Below are positions 45,414 through 54,762 of a DNA stretch of 64,000 nt, one piece after another. Every line of letters begins with the position of its first letter. The stretch's first letter is position 1. The translations under genes were made by a program, and so were the position numbers. Source of the stretch: CALODL01 sp942492115 (GTDB taxonomy: Bacteria; Planctomycetota; Phycisphaerae; UBA1845; CAIVHJ01); assembly GCA_942492115.1 (NCBI GenBank), contig CALODL010000021.1, positions 186,001 to 250,000 of the forward strand, in the 5' to 3' direction. A model generated the notes under the pieces. The model worked only from the letters and a program-made list of their open reading frames with translations. It ran no database searches and had not been told where the DNA came from.

Positions 45414-46980
45414 ATGCACACGCCGCTCACGCTTCGCCGTTGTCCTGCTTGCGTACGCCGCACTGAGCCTGATGTCGTCGGCCACGGCCCAGACCCGGAT
45501 CTGGATGGATGCCGCCGGACACGGCCCGACGGGACAACCCACGACCGGGACGACGCACATCACCATGGCACCCGGCACGAGCCGAGTCATCGAAACCTGG
45601 ATTGTCGACGCTGATCCGCGCGGCAGCTTCCCTGCCTCGTACCAGCTCATTACCCAGTGCACGGCACACCCACAGCCGAACGCCGCGGGTATCGTCGAGT
45701 ATGTCGACAACAACCCCGGGATGGGCGGCGGTGATTCCATGTTCATCGATGTCACCCACAACGATTTCGTATTCGGCGGCTGCCCAACGGGCGATCCCCT
45801 GTACAACGAGTCGTGTAGCTTCGACATTTTTGGGGCCGGCCTCAGTACGGCGTCACCACTCTGCGATCTGGATATCTATTCCGGCCAGCCAGACGGCGCG
45901 TACCTGGCAACGTTTGAAATCTCTGCCTCCGAAGACGCCTGCGGCACACACGTCGTGATGTGGAATCGGTCCGAGAACGGCGGCAGGCCGCCGCTGGCCG
46001 CCTTCTTCGCCCCCGGCGGTGCGCCCTGGGAAGGCGGTGATCAGCCCACCGAATGGATGAACCTGGAGGTCCATGTCGAGGGCTGCTGCGACGTCGATCA
46101 GGATGGTATCCGCGACGATGCGTGCGTGTGGTGCAGCTGTGACGGGTGTGCCGTCGATCAGCAGATCGATATCGTGTTCGGCGACATGGGTGGACCGTTC
46201 GGAGAGTGCCTGCCCGATGGCGTGACCGACAACAATGATCGCTTTCATGCGCTCAACTGTTTTTCCAACGTCAGCGCAACAGGCACACCGGGGGCGTACC
46301 CCTGCGAAAGCAATGCCCCGGTGGCCCGCAACGTCGACGCGGGAGGCGCTTTCGGCTCGTGCATTCCAGACGGTGTGTGTGATGGCCATGATGCCTTCCT
46401 GGCGCTGAATGCCTTCTCCGGAACGACATCGTGCAGTTGCCCACTCGATGGCGGCCCGGCGCCCGTGACCACGACCGGGCAGCACAACCGCGAAGAAACC
46501 GCTATCGAACTCAGCGCCTCACGACATCGGCTGACCGGTCATGAACGTACAGAGATCCGCGTTTACCTGCAGCAGCCCGTACGCGACCTGCGGGGTTACC
46601 AGCTGCACATCGGCAGCAGTGGAGGCGAGCACGGCGCACTCGAAATCGTCGATATCTCCATCGAGGAAGGGTCGGCATTCGCAAAACTGGGCGCCTGGAG
46701 CGCTTTCAACACCGCGACGGGCCAGATGGTCACCGGGCTCGACACGCCGGGCGTCGCAGTGCATGAAGGCACTTACCTGGCGACGTTCACGCTCGAATCC
46801 ACGCCCGACGCCCGCGGCACGTTCATTGTCGACCTCCTGCACGATGACGCTGACCACCGAACGTTCCTGTTTCCCACGCGCCCGATCGACCGCATCACAC
46901 TATCAGACGCCAAGGCAGCCCGGATCGTGGTCGAACCACAACGACTTCGCCGCCCTGGCGGCGCCCCTGTCGAGAGGTGA
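45414..46980 (+). CDS. SRAFMD-family secreted protein with shared C-terminal module; start region frameshifted
   Basis: The body is open from 45472 (MSSATAQTRIWMD), but in that frame the upstream codons already read FAVVLLAYAALSLMSSATAQ, a perfect signal-peptide core, and no in-frame ATG, GTG or TTG precedes them. The ATG at 45414 (MHTPLT) has a good ribosome binding site (GAGG six bases away) but is one base out of frame. A one-base indel between 45430 and 45440 would join them. The N-terminal domain is like the 47099 and 41881 proteins (NNPGMGGGDS, ENGGRPPLAAFFAPGG). The C-terminal part from nt 46081 is the header, dockerin-like pair and cohesin-like domain. About 500 residues in all. Confidence 0.72.
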
Positions 46981-47024
46981 CGTGGGGGGCCAACTCATGT
47001 CCGCACCAACGCTTAGGGCATGTG

Positions 47025-47053
47025 TACAGCTGCCGCGCGCAGGCGGGTAGAAT
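47025..47053 (+). promoter_or_regulatory. Putative promoter of the 47099 gene
   Basis: TACAGC at 47025-47030, a 17-base spacer and TAGAAT at 47048-47053, matching the arrangement before the paralogous gene at 45414. Confidence 0.4.
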
Positions 47054-47098
47054 GGACTTCCGGGAACAGCGCCTCCTTCAAAAAGGAAAGACATACGC

Positions 47099-49309
47099 AT
47101 GACCACCTGCTCGCTGCGCAACTTCATCGTTTTGTCCATGTTGATCTCAGCCCCGGCACTTGGCCAGTCCCGTGCATTCATGGACGCGGCCGGCAACGCT
47201 GGCGCCGGCCAGCCCACGACTGGCCCGACCATCATCACCATGGCTCCAGGCACCAGTCAGGAGATCGAAGTGTGGGTCGTCGACGACAGCCCACTGGGCT
47301 CGATTCTTGCTGCCTATCAAATGATTTTCCAGTGCACGAGCATCCCGCAACCCGGGGCAACGGGCAGTATTGACTATGTCGACAACAACCCGGGCGTACT
47401 CGGCGGGGACTCACTGGTTGTCGACACGGTGCGCGCCGACTGGGTCTTTGCCAATTCGATCGCGCCGGTCGATCCGACGTATAGCGAAGAGTGCCCGAGA
47501 GACAACGTGTATGGTGTGGTGTATTTCACCGTAATTCCCACGGACAACGTGGACATCAACGCGACTGCTGGCAGCTCCCCCCGTTACCTGGCAAGTTTCA
47601 CCATCGAAGCATCTGCCGATGCGTGCGGTACGCACGAATTCAGATGGAATCGCTCGGACACCGGCGTCCCACCGCTCGCAGCACTGTTTGGACGAAATGG
47701 CAGCCAGTGGCTGGGCGACGAATCGACGCCTGCGGAGTTTCAGAATTTGCTCATCCAGTTCGGGCCGTCGAATGACACCTGCAGCAATGCCATTGATCTG
47801 GGCGACACCACGACCGTTGATCAACCATTCGACACCACTTGCGCGACGGTGGATGGACCACAGGGCTGCGCGAGCGGATCAGATCTGTGGTTCTTGTATC
47901 AAAGCTCCGTGCCCAATCCTCTAATGGTCGACGTCACAGCCGGCGACTACGTTGTTTACCCGGCCCCGGACGGCTGCCCGCCAACAACACCCGGGTTCTG
48001 CAGCAACGAGATGCCGCCCGTCGGGGAAAACTATCTGATTCAAGTCATTGGCGATGACGTACAGGGCGTCCTGTCAGTCCAGGTTGTGTGCTGTCTCGAC
48101 TCTGCGAGCTGCGACGACGACAACCCCTGCACCGACGACATCTGTGTGTGTGACTGCGAGAATCTGCCGAACACCGATCCCTGCAATGATGGCGACCCGT
48201 GCACCATTGGTGACACCTGTGCCGCCGGTGCGTGCCAGCCGGGCCGGCCTGCCAATGCCGATGACGCCAACCCCTGCACGAATGATTTCTGCCTGCCAGG
48301 TAAGGGTATCCAGAATGAAGATATCAATGGTATGGCCTGTACGATCGACGATGATTGCAACATCGGTAGCGTCAGCGGTGCGATCTGCGACAACAGCGTG
48401 TGCGTCTGTCCGTGTGATGCCGGGTGCTGCGACGACAACGGCGACGGAATTCGCGATGACGGTTGCGTGTGGTGTCAGTGCGACGGCCTGTGTGGCATCA
48501 GCACAGGTGAGATCGATATCGTGTTTGCCGACATGGGCGGGCCGTTCGGCGACTGCTTCCCCGACGGCGTGGCCGACAACAACGACAGCTTTCACGCGCT
48601 CAATTGCTTCGCCAACGTCAGCGTCGATGGCATCCCGGGGGCCTATGCCTGCGAGAGCGATCCGCCGGCGGCTGTCAATGTCGACGCGGGCGGGGCCTTC
48701 GGCGACTGTAGTCCCGACGGCGTGTGCGACGGCAATGACTCGTTCCTCGCGCTGAACACGTTTGCAGGTCTGTCGTCATGCAGTTGTCCCCTCGATGGCG
48801 GCCCCATGCCGAGCTCCCCCGACAAGCCGCACGTCGTCGACCGTACGTCCATCCGCCTCGTCACGGACAGCGCGCACGCATCAACACAGGAAGAGATCGT
48901 GGTCCGCGCCTACCTCGATCGCCCGGTCAGCGATCTCCGCGGGTACCAGTTGCACGTCACTGTCAGCGGCGGCCGACATGGCACGCTCGATCTCGTCGAC
49001 ATCGCCATCGATCAGACACCGGCCTTCGCCGGCCTGGGACCGTGGACCGCGTTCAACGTCGCTACGGCTCAGATGGTCGCTGGTCTGTCCAGCCCCGGAG
49101 TCGCCGTCCCCAGCGACACGTACCTGGCCACGTTCATACTGCGGCCCACCCGAGATGCGCGCGGCTCATTCGTCATCGACCTGTTGTACGACGACGACGA
49201 TCCCGCACAGCGCACGTTCCTGTTCCCCACGGCACCCCGAGGTCGAATCGAGTTGACGGACGTAACGCCTGCAATCGTGACCATTGGGCGCAAGAACAGG
49301 ACCCGGTGA
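47099..49309 (+). CDS. SRAFMD-family secreted protein with Cys-rich middle and shared C-terminal module
   Basis: A 736-residue protein with AGGA before the ATG and a signal peptide ending APALGQ. Residues 24-225 are the family domain (SRAFMDAAGNAGAGQPTTG), followed by a pre-peptidase-like domain (NDTCSNAIDLGDTTTV) and Cys-rich repeats (CDDDNPCTDDICVCDCENLP) very similar to the 41881 protein. From nt 48421 comes the shared module: header DGIRDDGCVWCQCDGLC, repeats VADNNDSFHALNCF and VCDGNDSFLALNTF, and the cohesin-like domain DLRGYQLHVTVSGG. It ends in the basic tail GRKNRTR. It looks like a hybrid of the 41881 front half and the 45414 tail. Confidence 0.78.
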   Translation: MTTCSLRNFIVLSMLISAPALGQSRAFMDAAGNAGAGQPTTGPTIITMAPGTSQEIEVWVVDDSPLGSILAAYQMIFQCTSIPQPGATGSIDYVDNNPGVLGGDSLVVDTVRADWVFANSIAPVDPTYSEECPRDNVYGVVYFTVIPTDNVDINATAGSSPRYLASFTIEASADACGTHEFRWNRSDTGVPPLAALFGRNGSQWLGDESTPAEFQNLLIQFGPSNDTCSNAIDLGDTTTVDQPFDTTCATVDGPQGCASGSDLWFLYQSSVPNPLMVDVTAGDYVVYPAPDGCPPTTPGFCSNEMPPVGENYLIQVIGDDVQGVLSVQVVCCLDSASCDDDNPCTDDICVCDCENLPNTDPCNDGDPCTIGDTCAAGACQPGRPANADDANPCTNDFCLPGKGIQNEDINGMACTIDDDCNIGSVSGAICDNSVCVCPCDAGCCDDNGDGIRDDGCVWCQCDGLCGISTGEIDIVFADMGGPFGDCFPDGVADNNDSFHALNCFANVSVDGIPGAYACESDPPAAVNVDAGGAFGDCSPDGVCDGNDSFLALNTFAGLSSCSCPLDGGPMPSSPDKPHVVDRTSIRLVTDSAHASTQEEIVVRAYLDRPVSDLRGYQLHVTVSGGRHGTLDLVDIAIDQTPAFAGLGPWTAFNVATAQMVAGLSSPGVAVPSDTYLATFILRPTRDARGSFVIDLLYDDDDPAQRTFLFPTAPRGRIELTDVTPAIVTIGRKNRTR

Positions 49310-49357
49310 GGCGCGCTCGAGAACCGGGCTGACGCCTTTTCCTGTACAATTGATGCC

Positions 49358-50788
49358 GTGTCCGACGCACCCCACCACATGACACCGGACGAGTTTCGTA
49401 AGCAGGGCCACCGCATGGTGGACTGGATTGCGCACTACATGTGCACCGTCGAGGACTATCCGGTACTCAGCCAGGTGGCGCCCGGTGATGTGCGGGCCGC
49501 ACTGCCCGACAGTCCGCCGGCACACGGCGAACCGTTTGACGCGATCTTCGCCGATCTCGAGCGCGTCATCATGCCGGGCATTACGCACTGGCAATCCCCG
49601 AATTTCTTCGGCTACTTCCCCGCCAACGCCTCCGGACCCGCGATCCTGGGCGAACTGCTCTCGGCTGGACTGGGTGTTCAAGGCATGTTGTGGACCACGA
49701 GCCCGGCGTGCACCGAACTGGAAACACATGTGCTCGACTGGCTGGTCGGTGCCCTGGGATTGCCTGAGCGGTTCAATTCACACACTGCCGGTGGTGGCGT
49801 CATTCAGGACACCGCATCCAGCGCCACGCTGTGCGCCCTGATCGCCGCTCGTGAGCGGGCGACGGGCCTGAAGTCCAATGCCGAAGGTGTGCGGCAACCG
49901 CTCGTGGCCTATGCCTCGGACCAGACCCACTCGTCGATGGAAAAGGCCTGCCGCATCGCCGGCCTGGGCGATCAGAACCTGCGCCTGATCCCGACGGATC
50001 AGGCCCGAGCCATGCGGCCCGACGCCCTGGCCGAAGCCATCGCGAGCGATTTATCCAGTGGCCATCGGCCCTGTTTCGTCTGCGCGACGATCGGGACCAC
50101 GTCGAGCGGGGCGATTGACCCCCTTGAACCGTTGGGTGATATCTGTCGGCGTCACGGACTGTGGTTGCATGTCGATGCCGCGATGAGTGGCAGTGCGGCA
50201 ATCTGCCCGGAATTTCGTGACATGCACATCGGCCTCGAGCAAGCCGACAGCTACTGCTTCAACCCACACAAGTGGCTGCTGGTCAATTTCGACTGCGACT
50301 GCTTCTATGTTGCAGATCGTGCAAGCCTCATTCGCAGCTTGAGCGTTCTTCCGGAGTACCTGCGCAACGAGGCAACGGCCTCCGGCGCGGTGTTCGACTA
50401 TCGGGATTGGCATATCCCGCTGGGCCGCCGCTTCCGAGCCCTCAAATTGTGGTTCGTCATGCGGTACTACGGAATCGAGGGACTGAGAACCCACATCCGG
50501 CAGACGGTGGAACTGGCCCGTCACTTCGCCGACGCGGTCAACGCCGATGCCGACTATGAGGTCGTCGCGCCACAGCACCTCAACCTCGTGTGCTTCAGGC
50601 ATCGCGGCGGAAACGACATCAATCAGCGCATCCTTGACCGGACGAATGCTGCAGGCCGTCTGTTCCTGACCCACACGCGCCTGGAGGATCGACTGACGTT
50701 GCGCCTGGCCGTCGGCCAACCCCACACCACCCGCGAGCACATCGACCGTGCATGGGATCACCTGCGTCATGCTGGGCGACAACCCTAA
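49358..50788 (+). CDS. PLP-dependent aromatic-L-amino-acid decarboxylase
   Basis: A 476-residue group II decarboxylase (AADC/tyrosine-tryptophan decarboxylase type), cytoplasmic, converting aromatic amino acids to amines. Family marks are HWQSPNFFGYFPAN, TTSPACTELE, the substrate-loop Thr/Ser region GTTSSGAIDP, HVDAAMSG, and the PLP-binding Lys305 in FNPHKWLLVNFDC. The GTG at 49358 is used; an ATG at 49379 (MTPDEFRKQG) is the likelier family start and costs only seven residues. It is the one metabolic gene inside a run of surface-protein genes, 48 bases after the 47099 gene. The exact substrate cannot be told. Confidence 0.92.
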   Translation: MSDAPHHMTPDEFRKQGHRMVDWIAHYMCTVEDYPVLSQVAPGDVRAALPDSPPAHGEPFDAIFADLERVIMPGITHWQSPNFFGYFPANASGPAILGELLSAGLGVQGMLWTTSPACTELETHVLDWLVGALGLPERFNSHTAGGGVIQDTASSATLCALIAARERATGLKSNAEGVRQPLVAYASDQTHSSMEKACRIAGLGDQNLRLIPTDQARAMRPDALAEAIASDLSSGHRPCFVCATIGTTSSGAIDPLEPLGDICRRHGLWLHVDAAMSGSAAICPEFRDMHIGLEQADSYCFNPHKWLLVNFDCDCFYVADRASLIRSLSVLPEYLRNEATASGAVFDYRDWHIPLGRRFRALKLWFVMRYYGIEGLRTHIRQTVELARHFADAVNADADYEVVAPQHLNLVCFRHRGGNDINQRILDRTNAAGRLFLTHTRLEDRLTLRLAVGQPHTTREHIDRAWDHLRHAGRQP

Positions 50789-51006
50789 CCCATTGCATAG
50801 CAATGTTCGCGACGATCTGGGGCCACGGTGAAGCGCTGTCGTTTGCAGCTCGCCGGCGCTGCGGATATCCTGAATGTACGCCCATTTCCCGGATCCGAAC
50901 TATGGCTCGACCTCAGCCAGAGCTCGTAATCTTATTGTGCCTTCCGTGCCCCGCCGGGGCCACGCTCGTTGCGCAGCGCTGACCGGTTCTTTGTAAGGAG
51001 AACACA

Positions 51007-54000
51007 ATGCGACCACTCTTCCTGGCCGGAATCTCGTTTGTTTCACTCACTCCTGCTCTCGGTCTTGCAGGTGACAGCTGGGTCACCTTCGTCGAAGAGA
51101 CCTCGACCCGTCTCGTGGCCGATGCAGCCATTTCGACCGCAGATCCCGAAGAGAAGGACTACGCCTGGGGTGATTTCGACCATGATGGCGACGATGATCT
51201 GGCCATTGTTCGCAAGCAACCCTTCACGACGGCCGGACGCAAGCGCAACGTGCTGCTCATGAACGAGGGCGGCGTGCTCGTCGACCGTACCGTCGAGTAT
51301 GCGACCAATGCCGATGACGGCGGCCAGGGATTCCTTGATTTGACCAATGATCGCGACGTGATCGCCACCGACGTCAATCTCGATGGCTGGCTCGATCTCG
51401 TCACCGCTCCGGCCTGCAACTCCTGTGGTGGCCTGCCGAAATCGATCACCCATCCGCGCGTGTATCTCAATCTTGGTGAATCCGCCGGTGTGTGGCTGGG
51501 CTTCCAATACCAGGAAGCACGGACTCCCCAGTTTTCAGCGCCGCCCAATTTCTGTGGCGTTGCTGCCGGCAACCTCGACGACGACCCTGCCCCCGAAATT
51601 TATTTCACTGATTACAACAGTTCACTGGAAGACCGCTTGCTCATCAACGATGGCAACGGTTTCTTCACTGATGATACCGCCGCGCGAATGACACCACCGA
51701 TGTACGAATCGGGTTTCGGTACGCACGCCACCATCGTCGACATGAACGGCGACGGGATCAACGACATCCAGAAGGGCGAGAATGGTCCGGCCGAGGTGTT
51801 GTACAATGGCGGCAGTGGCATGTTCACTGCGTTCGAGAGCGTCCACAACGGCGCATCGTATTTCACACAGACGGGTGAACTGAACAACGATGGACGCCTC
51901 GACCTCATCATGAGTGACGACGGCCAGGACGTCTATCGACTCAACCAGGGCAATGGCGCCGACGGCCTCGCCGACTTCATTGCGACTTCCTTCACCTATG
52001 CCGATGGCCAGTTCGATGACGGCTTCGCATCGAACAGCCTGGCCGCCGACCTCGACAACGACGGCTGGAACGACGTCATCATCGCCGACGTCGATGTCGA
52101 TGCGGGCGGCTGCGGGCGCATCACCAAAATATACCGCAACCTGGCCGACGCCCCGAACGTCACCCTGCAAACGCAAGGGACGGTCGGAATCGGCAGCTCC
52201 AATCTTCAGGGCGTGCACGATTTCGCGGTCATGGACATCAACAGCGACGGCTGGCTCGATCTCGTCATCGGTCAATGCAACACGACCAAAGTCTGGATCA
52301 ACGAACCGCCATTCGGGATGTCGATCATGTATCCCAATGGACTCCCGAACCTCATCCCGATCGCCGAAGTCTCTACTCTGGCTGTGAGAATGGAGCCCGT
52401 AGGCGCGGCGACGACGCTGCCGTCGACCGCCACGCTGCATTACTCCATCGCGGGCGGACCGTTCTCGACAATACCCATGACCCATCTGGGTGGCGACGAT
52501 TTCGAAGGGGCCCTGCCTGCTGCAGGTTGCCTCGAGGACGTCAATTACTTCGTCAGTGTCGAGATTGCCGAAGGTGGCACATTCACCGATCCACCCAATG
52601 CGCCCAGCGAGACCCATCTGGTCATTCCTACGAGCGGCCTGCACATGACCATCAACGACGGCATGGAGGGCTCGACCGCCGGGTGGACCATTCTCATTGA
52701 CCATATCGACGGGGGCGTGTGGGAACCGGCCGAGCCCATCGGCACGGTCAACAACGGTAGTCTTGCAGCACCCGGCGAGGATGCCGATCCTGAACCCGAG
52801 AACGTCATGGCCATGGTCACCGAGAATTGTGCTTTTGAAGGATGTTCGGCAGGCAGCGCGGATGTCGATGGTGAAGCCACCGACCTGATTTCGCCCATGA
52901 TCAACATTGCCGGCTCCGATGCCTTCGTTCACTACTATCGCTGGTTCTTTTCCACCGGCGCCGACGTGCTGGAGGTTGCAGTGACCAATGACGGCGACAA
53001 CTGGGTGCCCGTCGAATCCGTCGGCACGACCGTAGGATTGAGCGGCCAGACCGAATGGCTGCAGCATTCGTTCCGCGTCAGCGATTTTGTGGAGCCGACC
53101 AGCACAGTGCAGGTTCGCTTCCGCGCGAGTGACCCCCCGGACGCCGCATCTATCACCGAAGCCGGCATCGACCGCTTCCAGGTCGAACGTCTGATGTGCG
53201 GTGCGTGTGCTGATGACAACTGTTGCGATGCCAATGACGACGGCATCCGCGACGACGGCTGCGTGTGGTGCGAGTGCAATGATCCATGCGGCGGCAGCAG
53301 TATGGAAGTCGATGTCGTGTTCGCCGACATGGGGGGCCAGTTTGGTGATTGCTTCCCCGACGGCGTCGCCGACAACAACGACCGCTTCATCGCGCTCAAT
53401 TGTTTCGCAAATGTCGACACCCAGGGCAACTCGGGCGCCTTCCCGTGTGAAATCGATCCCCCGAATGCACTCAACGTCGACGCCGGTGGCCAGTTCGGCG
53501 ATTGCAATCCGGACGGCGTGTGCGACGGCAACGATGCGTTCCACGCCTTGAATGCATTCGGCAACAGCTCACCCTGCAGTTGTCCGCTCGACGGCGGCCC
53601 CGCCCCAACCGTGACCACGAAACCGCAGATCATCGATCGGACCACGGTCCGGCTCGAGTCCGCGAGCACACGCGTGGCGATCGGCGACATATTCGAAGTC
53701 AAAGCGTACCTCACCCGCCCGGTCAGCGACCTGCGTGGTTACCAGCTGCACCTCGGAGTCAGTGGCGGCAAGTCCGGCACGATCGAGGTTCTCGATATCG
53801 CGATCGCGGATGATGCTGCCGTTTACGACGGCCTGGGGGCCTGGAGTGCGTTCAATACCATGACCGCACAGATGGTCGCCGGCCTGGACACGCCAGGCAT
53901 CGTGACACGGGCCAATGCTTATCTGGCCACCTTTACCTTGCGGGCGTCGGCCGATGCCGCGGGCGCGTTCGTCATCGACCTGCTGTACGACGACACCCGC

Positions 54001-54120
54001 AGTGACCACCGCACGTTCCTGTTCGCAACACCGGCCACTGGCAAGATCGAACTGACCCACGTCACGCCGGTCATCGTCGATGTGACCACGACACGGACCA
54101 ACGCCAAGCGGACGCGTTAA
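51007..54120 (+). CDS. Secreted FG-GAP/VCBS protein with C-terminal shared module
   Basis: A 1037-residue protein with AAGGAG before the ATG and a signal peptide of about 20 residues. The first half has calcium-binding propeller repeats (GDFDHDGDDDLAIV, VNLDGWLDLVTAP, VDMNGDGINDIQKG, DINSDGWLDLVIG). Around residues 545-735 is a jelly-roll-like domain (SGLHMTINDGMEGSTAGWTI to VQVRFRAS) recalling MAM or immune-inhibitor-A folds. From nt 53212 comes the shared header, dockerin-like repeats (VADNNDRFIALNCF, VCDGNDAFHALNAF) and cohesin-like domain (DLRGYQLHLGVSGGKSG), ending in the basic TNAKRTR. A strong terminator follows. Probably a surface-exposed adhesive or binding protein. Confidence 0.8.
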   Translation: MRPLFLAGISFVSLTPALGLAGDSWVTFVEETSTRLVADAAISTADPEEKDYAWGDFDHDGDDDLAIVRKQPFTTAGRKRNVLLMNEGGVLVDRTVEYATNADDGGQGFLDLTNDRDVIATDVNLDGWLDLVTAPACNSCGGLPKSITHPRVYLNLGESAGVWLGFQYQEARTPQFSAPPNFCGVAAGNLDDDPAPEIYFTDYNSSLEDRLLINDGNGFFTDDTAARMTPPMYESGFGTHATIVDMNGDGINDIQKGENGPAEVLYNGGSGMFTAFESVHNGASYFTQTGELNNDGRLDLIMSDDGQDVYRLNQGNGADGLADFIATSFTYADGQFDDGFASNSLAADLDNDGWNDVIIADVDVDAGGCGRITKIYRNLADAPNVTLQTQGTVGIGSSNLQGVHDFAVMDINSDGWLDLVIGQCNTTKVWINEPPFGMSIMYPNGLPNLIPIAEVSTLAVRMEPVGAATTLPSTATLHYSIAGGPFSTIPMTHLGGDDFEGALPAAGCLEDVNYFVSVEIAEGGTFTDPPNAPSETHLVIPTSGLHMTINDGMEGSTAGWTILIDHIDGGVWEPAEPIGTVNNGSLAAPGEDADPEPENVMAMVTENCAFEGCSAGSADVDGEATDLISPMINIAGSDAFVHYYRWFFSTGADVLEVAVTNDGDNWVPVESVGTTVGLSGQTEWLQHSFRVSDFVEPTSTVQVRFRASDPPDAASITEAGIDRFQVERLMCGACADDNCCDANDDGIRDDGCVWCECNDPCGGSSMEVDVVFADMGGQFGDCFPDGVADNNDRFIALNCFANVDTQGNSGAFPCEIDPPNALNVDAGGQFGDCNPDGVCDGNDAFHALNAFGNSSPCSCPLDGGPAPTVTTKPQIIDRTTVRLESASTRVAIGDIFEVKAYLTRPVSDLRGYQLHLGVSGGKSGTIEVLDIAIADDAAVYDGLGAWSAFNTMTAQMVAGLDTPGIVTRANAYLATFTLRASADAAGAFVIDLLYDDTRSDHRTFLFATPATGKIELTHVTPVIVDVTTTRTNAKRTR

Positions 54121-54150
54121 TTCGGGCACGCTTCAAACCTTGTAGCAAGA

Positions 54151-54179
54151 AGAGCCGCCCCACTCGGGGCGGCTCTTTT
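54151..54179 (+). terminator. Rho-independent terminator
   Basis: An 11-bp perfect stem AGAGCCGCCCC / GGGGCGGCTCT with loop ACTC followed by TTTT, 30 bases after the stop of the 51007 gene. Confidence 0.9.
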
Positions 54180-54227
54180 GTTGCGCTGATACGGCTCCTG
54201 ACGACGAGGACATCGTGAGGGGTGATT

Positions 54228-54449
54228 CAGACGACTGTCGACTGACGACAAACGACCATCGACAGACGATCGGGCGCGCAGCGCGCGACGCGACGCGAAG
54301 GCGTCTGGACAGCGCACGATCGGGCAGTATTGTCGGGTCTCGCCTCGCGCGGCGCGCTTCGCGTAGCGCGCCCTGCGCCGATCGAGGGCCGCCGCGCGCT
54401 GGTCGATGGGTGAAGGTCGCGGGTCGACAGTCGAGGGTCGAAGGTCGCC
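54228..54449 (+). repeat. Heptamer-core-heptamer element A
   Basis: Six units NNNNCGA (54228-54269), a GC-rich core containing CTGGACAGCGCACGATCGGG, then seven units of the GGTCGNN type (54401-54449). The element is followed by TGGATCTGAGCGTCGCGCAG, which forms a small GCGTCGC/GCGACGC hairpin, as also after elements C and D. No coding sequence is believed: frames crossing it encode only repeat-derived Arg/Pro-rich peptides. Confidence 0.85.
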
Positions 54450-54735
54450 TGGATCTGAGCGTCGCGCAGCGACGCGAAGATGATTGGGGTGGGAGCATAG
54501 ATCAAGGCGTGTCCAGGAGAGAGCTACAGGGTGGGACGTTCCATTTATTTTTCTGTGTGCGAGTATCCAGCCGGAAGGGGGTAGTCGTCTGCAGCTGCGG
54601 GGCAAGCGGTGGCGCAGGCTTGTTCGGCATAAGGATGATCGGGGAGGGGTCGGATCGCCGACCCTCGGTTGTCGACAGAAGTCAAGCCGAGTACATGCCG
54701 CGGCCCGCAGCGGAAGATGACTGCCGCCTGGAGGC
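54450..54735 (+). repeat. 286-bp repeated segment, copy 1
   Basis: Nearly identical to 58234-58519, with the same length and about five mismatches by eye. It follows directly on a heptamer element in both places. A 78-codon frame is kept in both copies but lacks a credible ribosome binding site or known protein similarity. It could be a structured RNA or the non-coding part of a mobile unit. Confidence 0.85.
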
Positions 54736-54762
54736 AGACGTGTCATGAGACGTGATTCAAAC

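Noticed and set aside
50791..50805. CATTGC-ATA-GCAATG palindrome as terminator
   Set aside because: Only a 6-bp stem without a T tract, so not enough to call.
51622..53544. 640-codon frame on the minus strand
   Set aside because: Antisense to the FG-GAP protein; Val/Ala/Asp-rich with no ribosome binding site or family signature.
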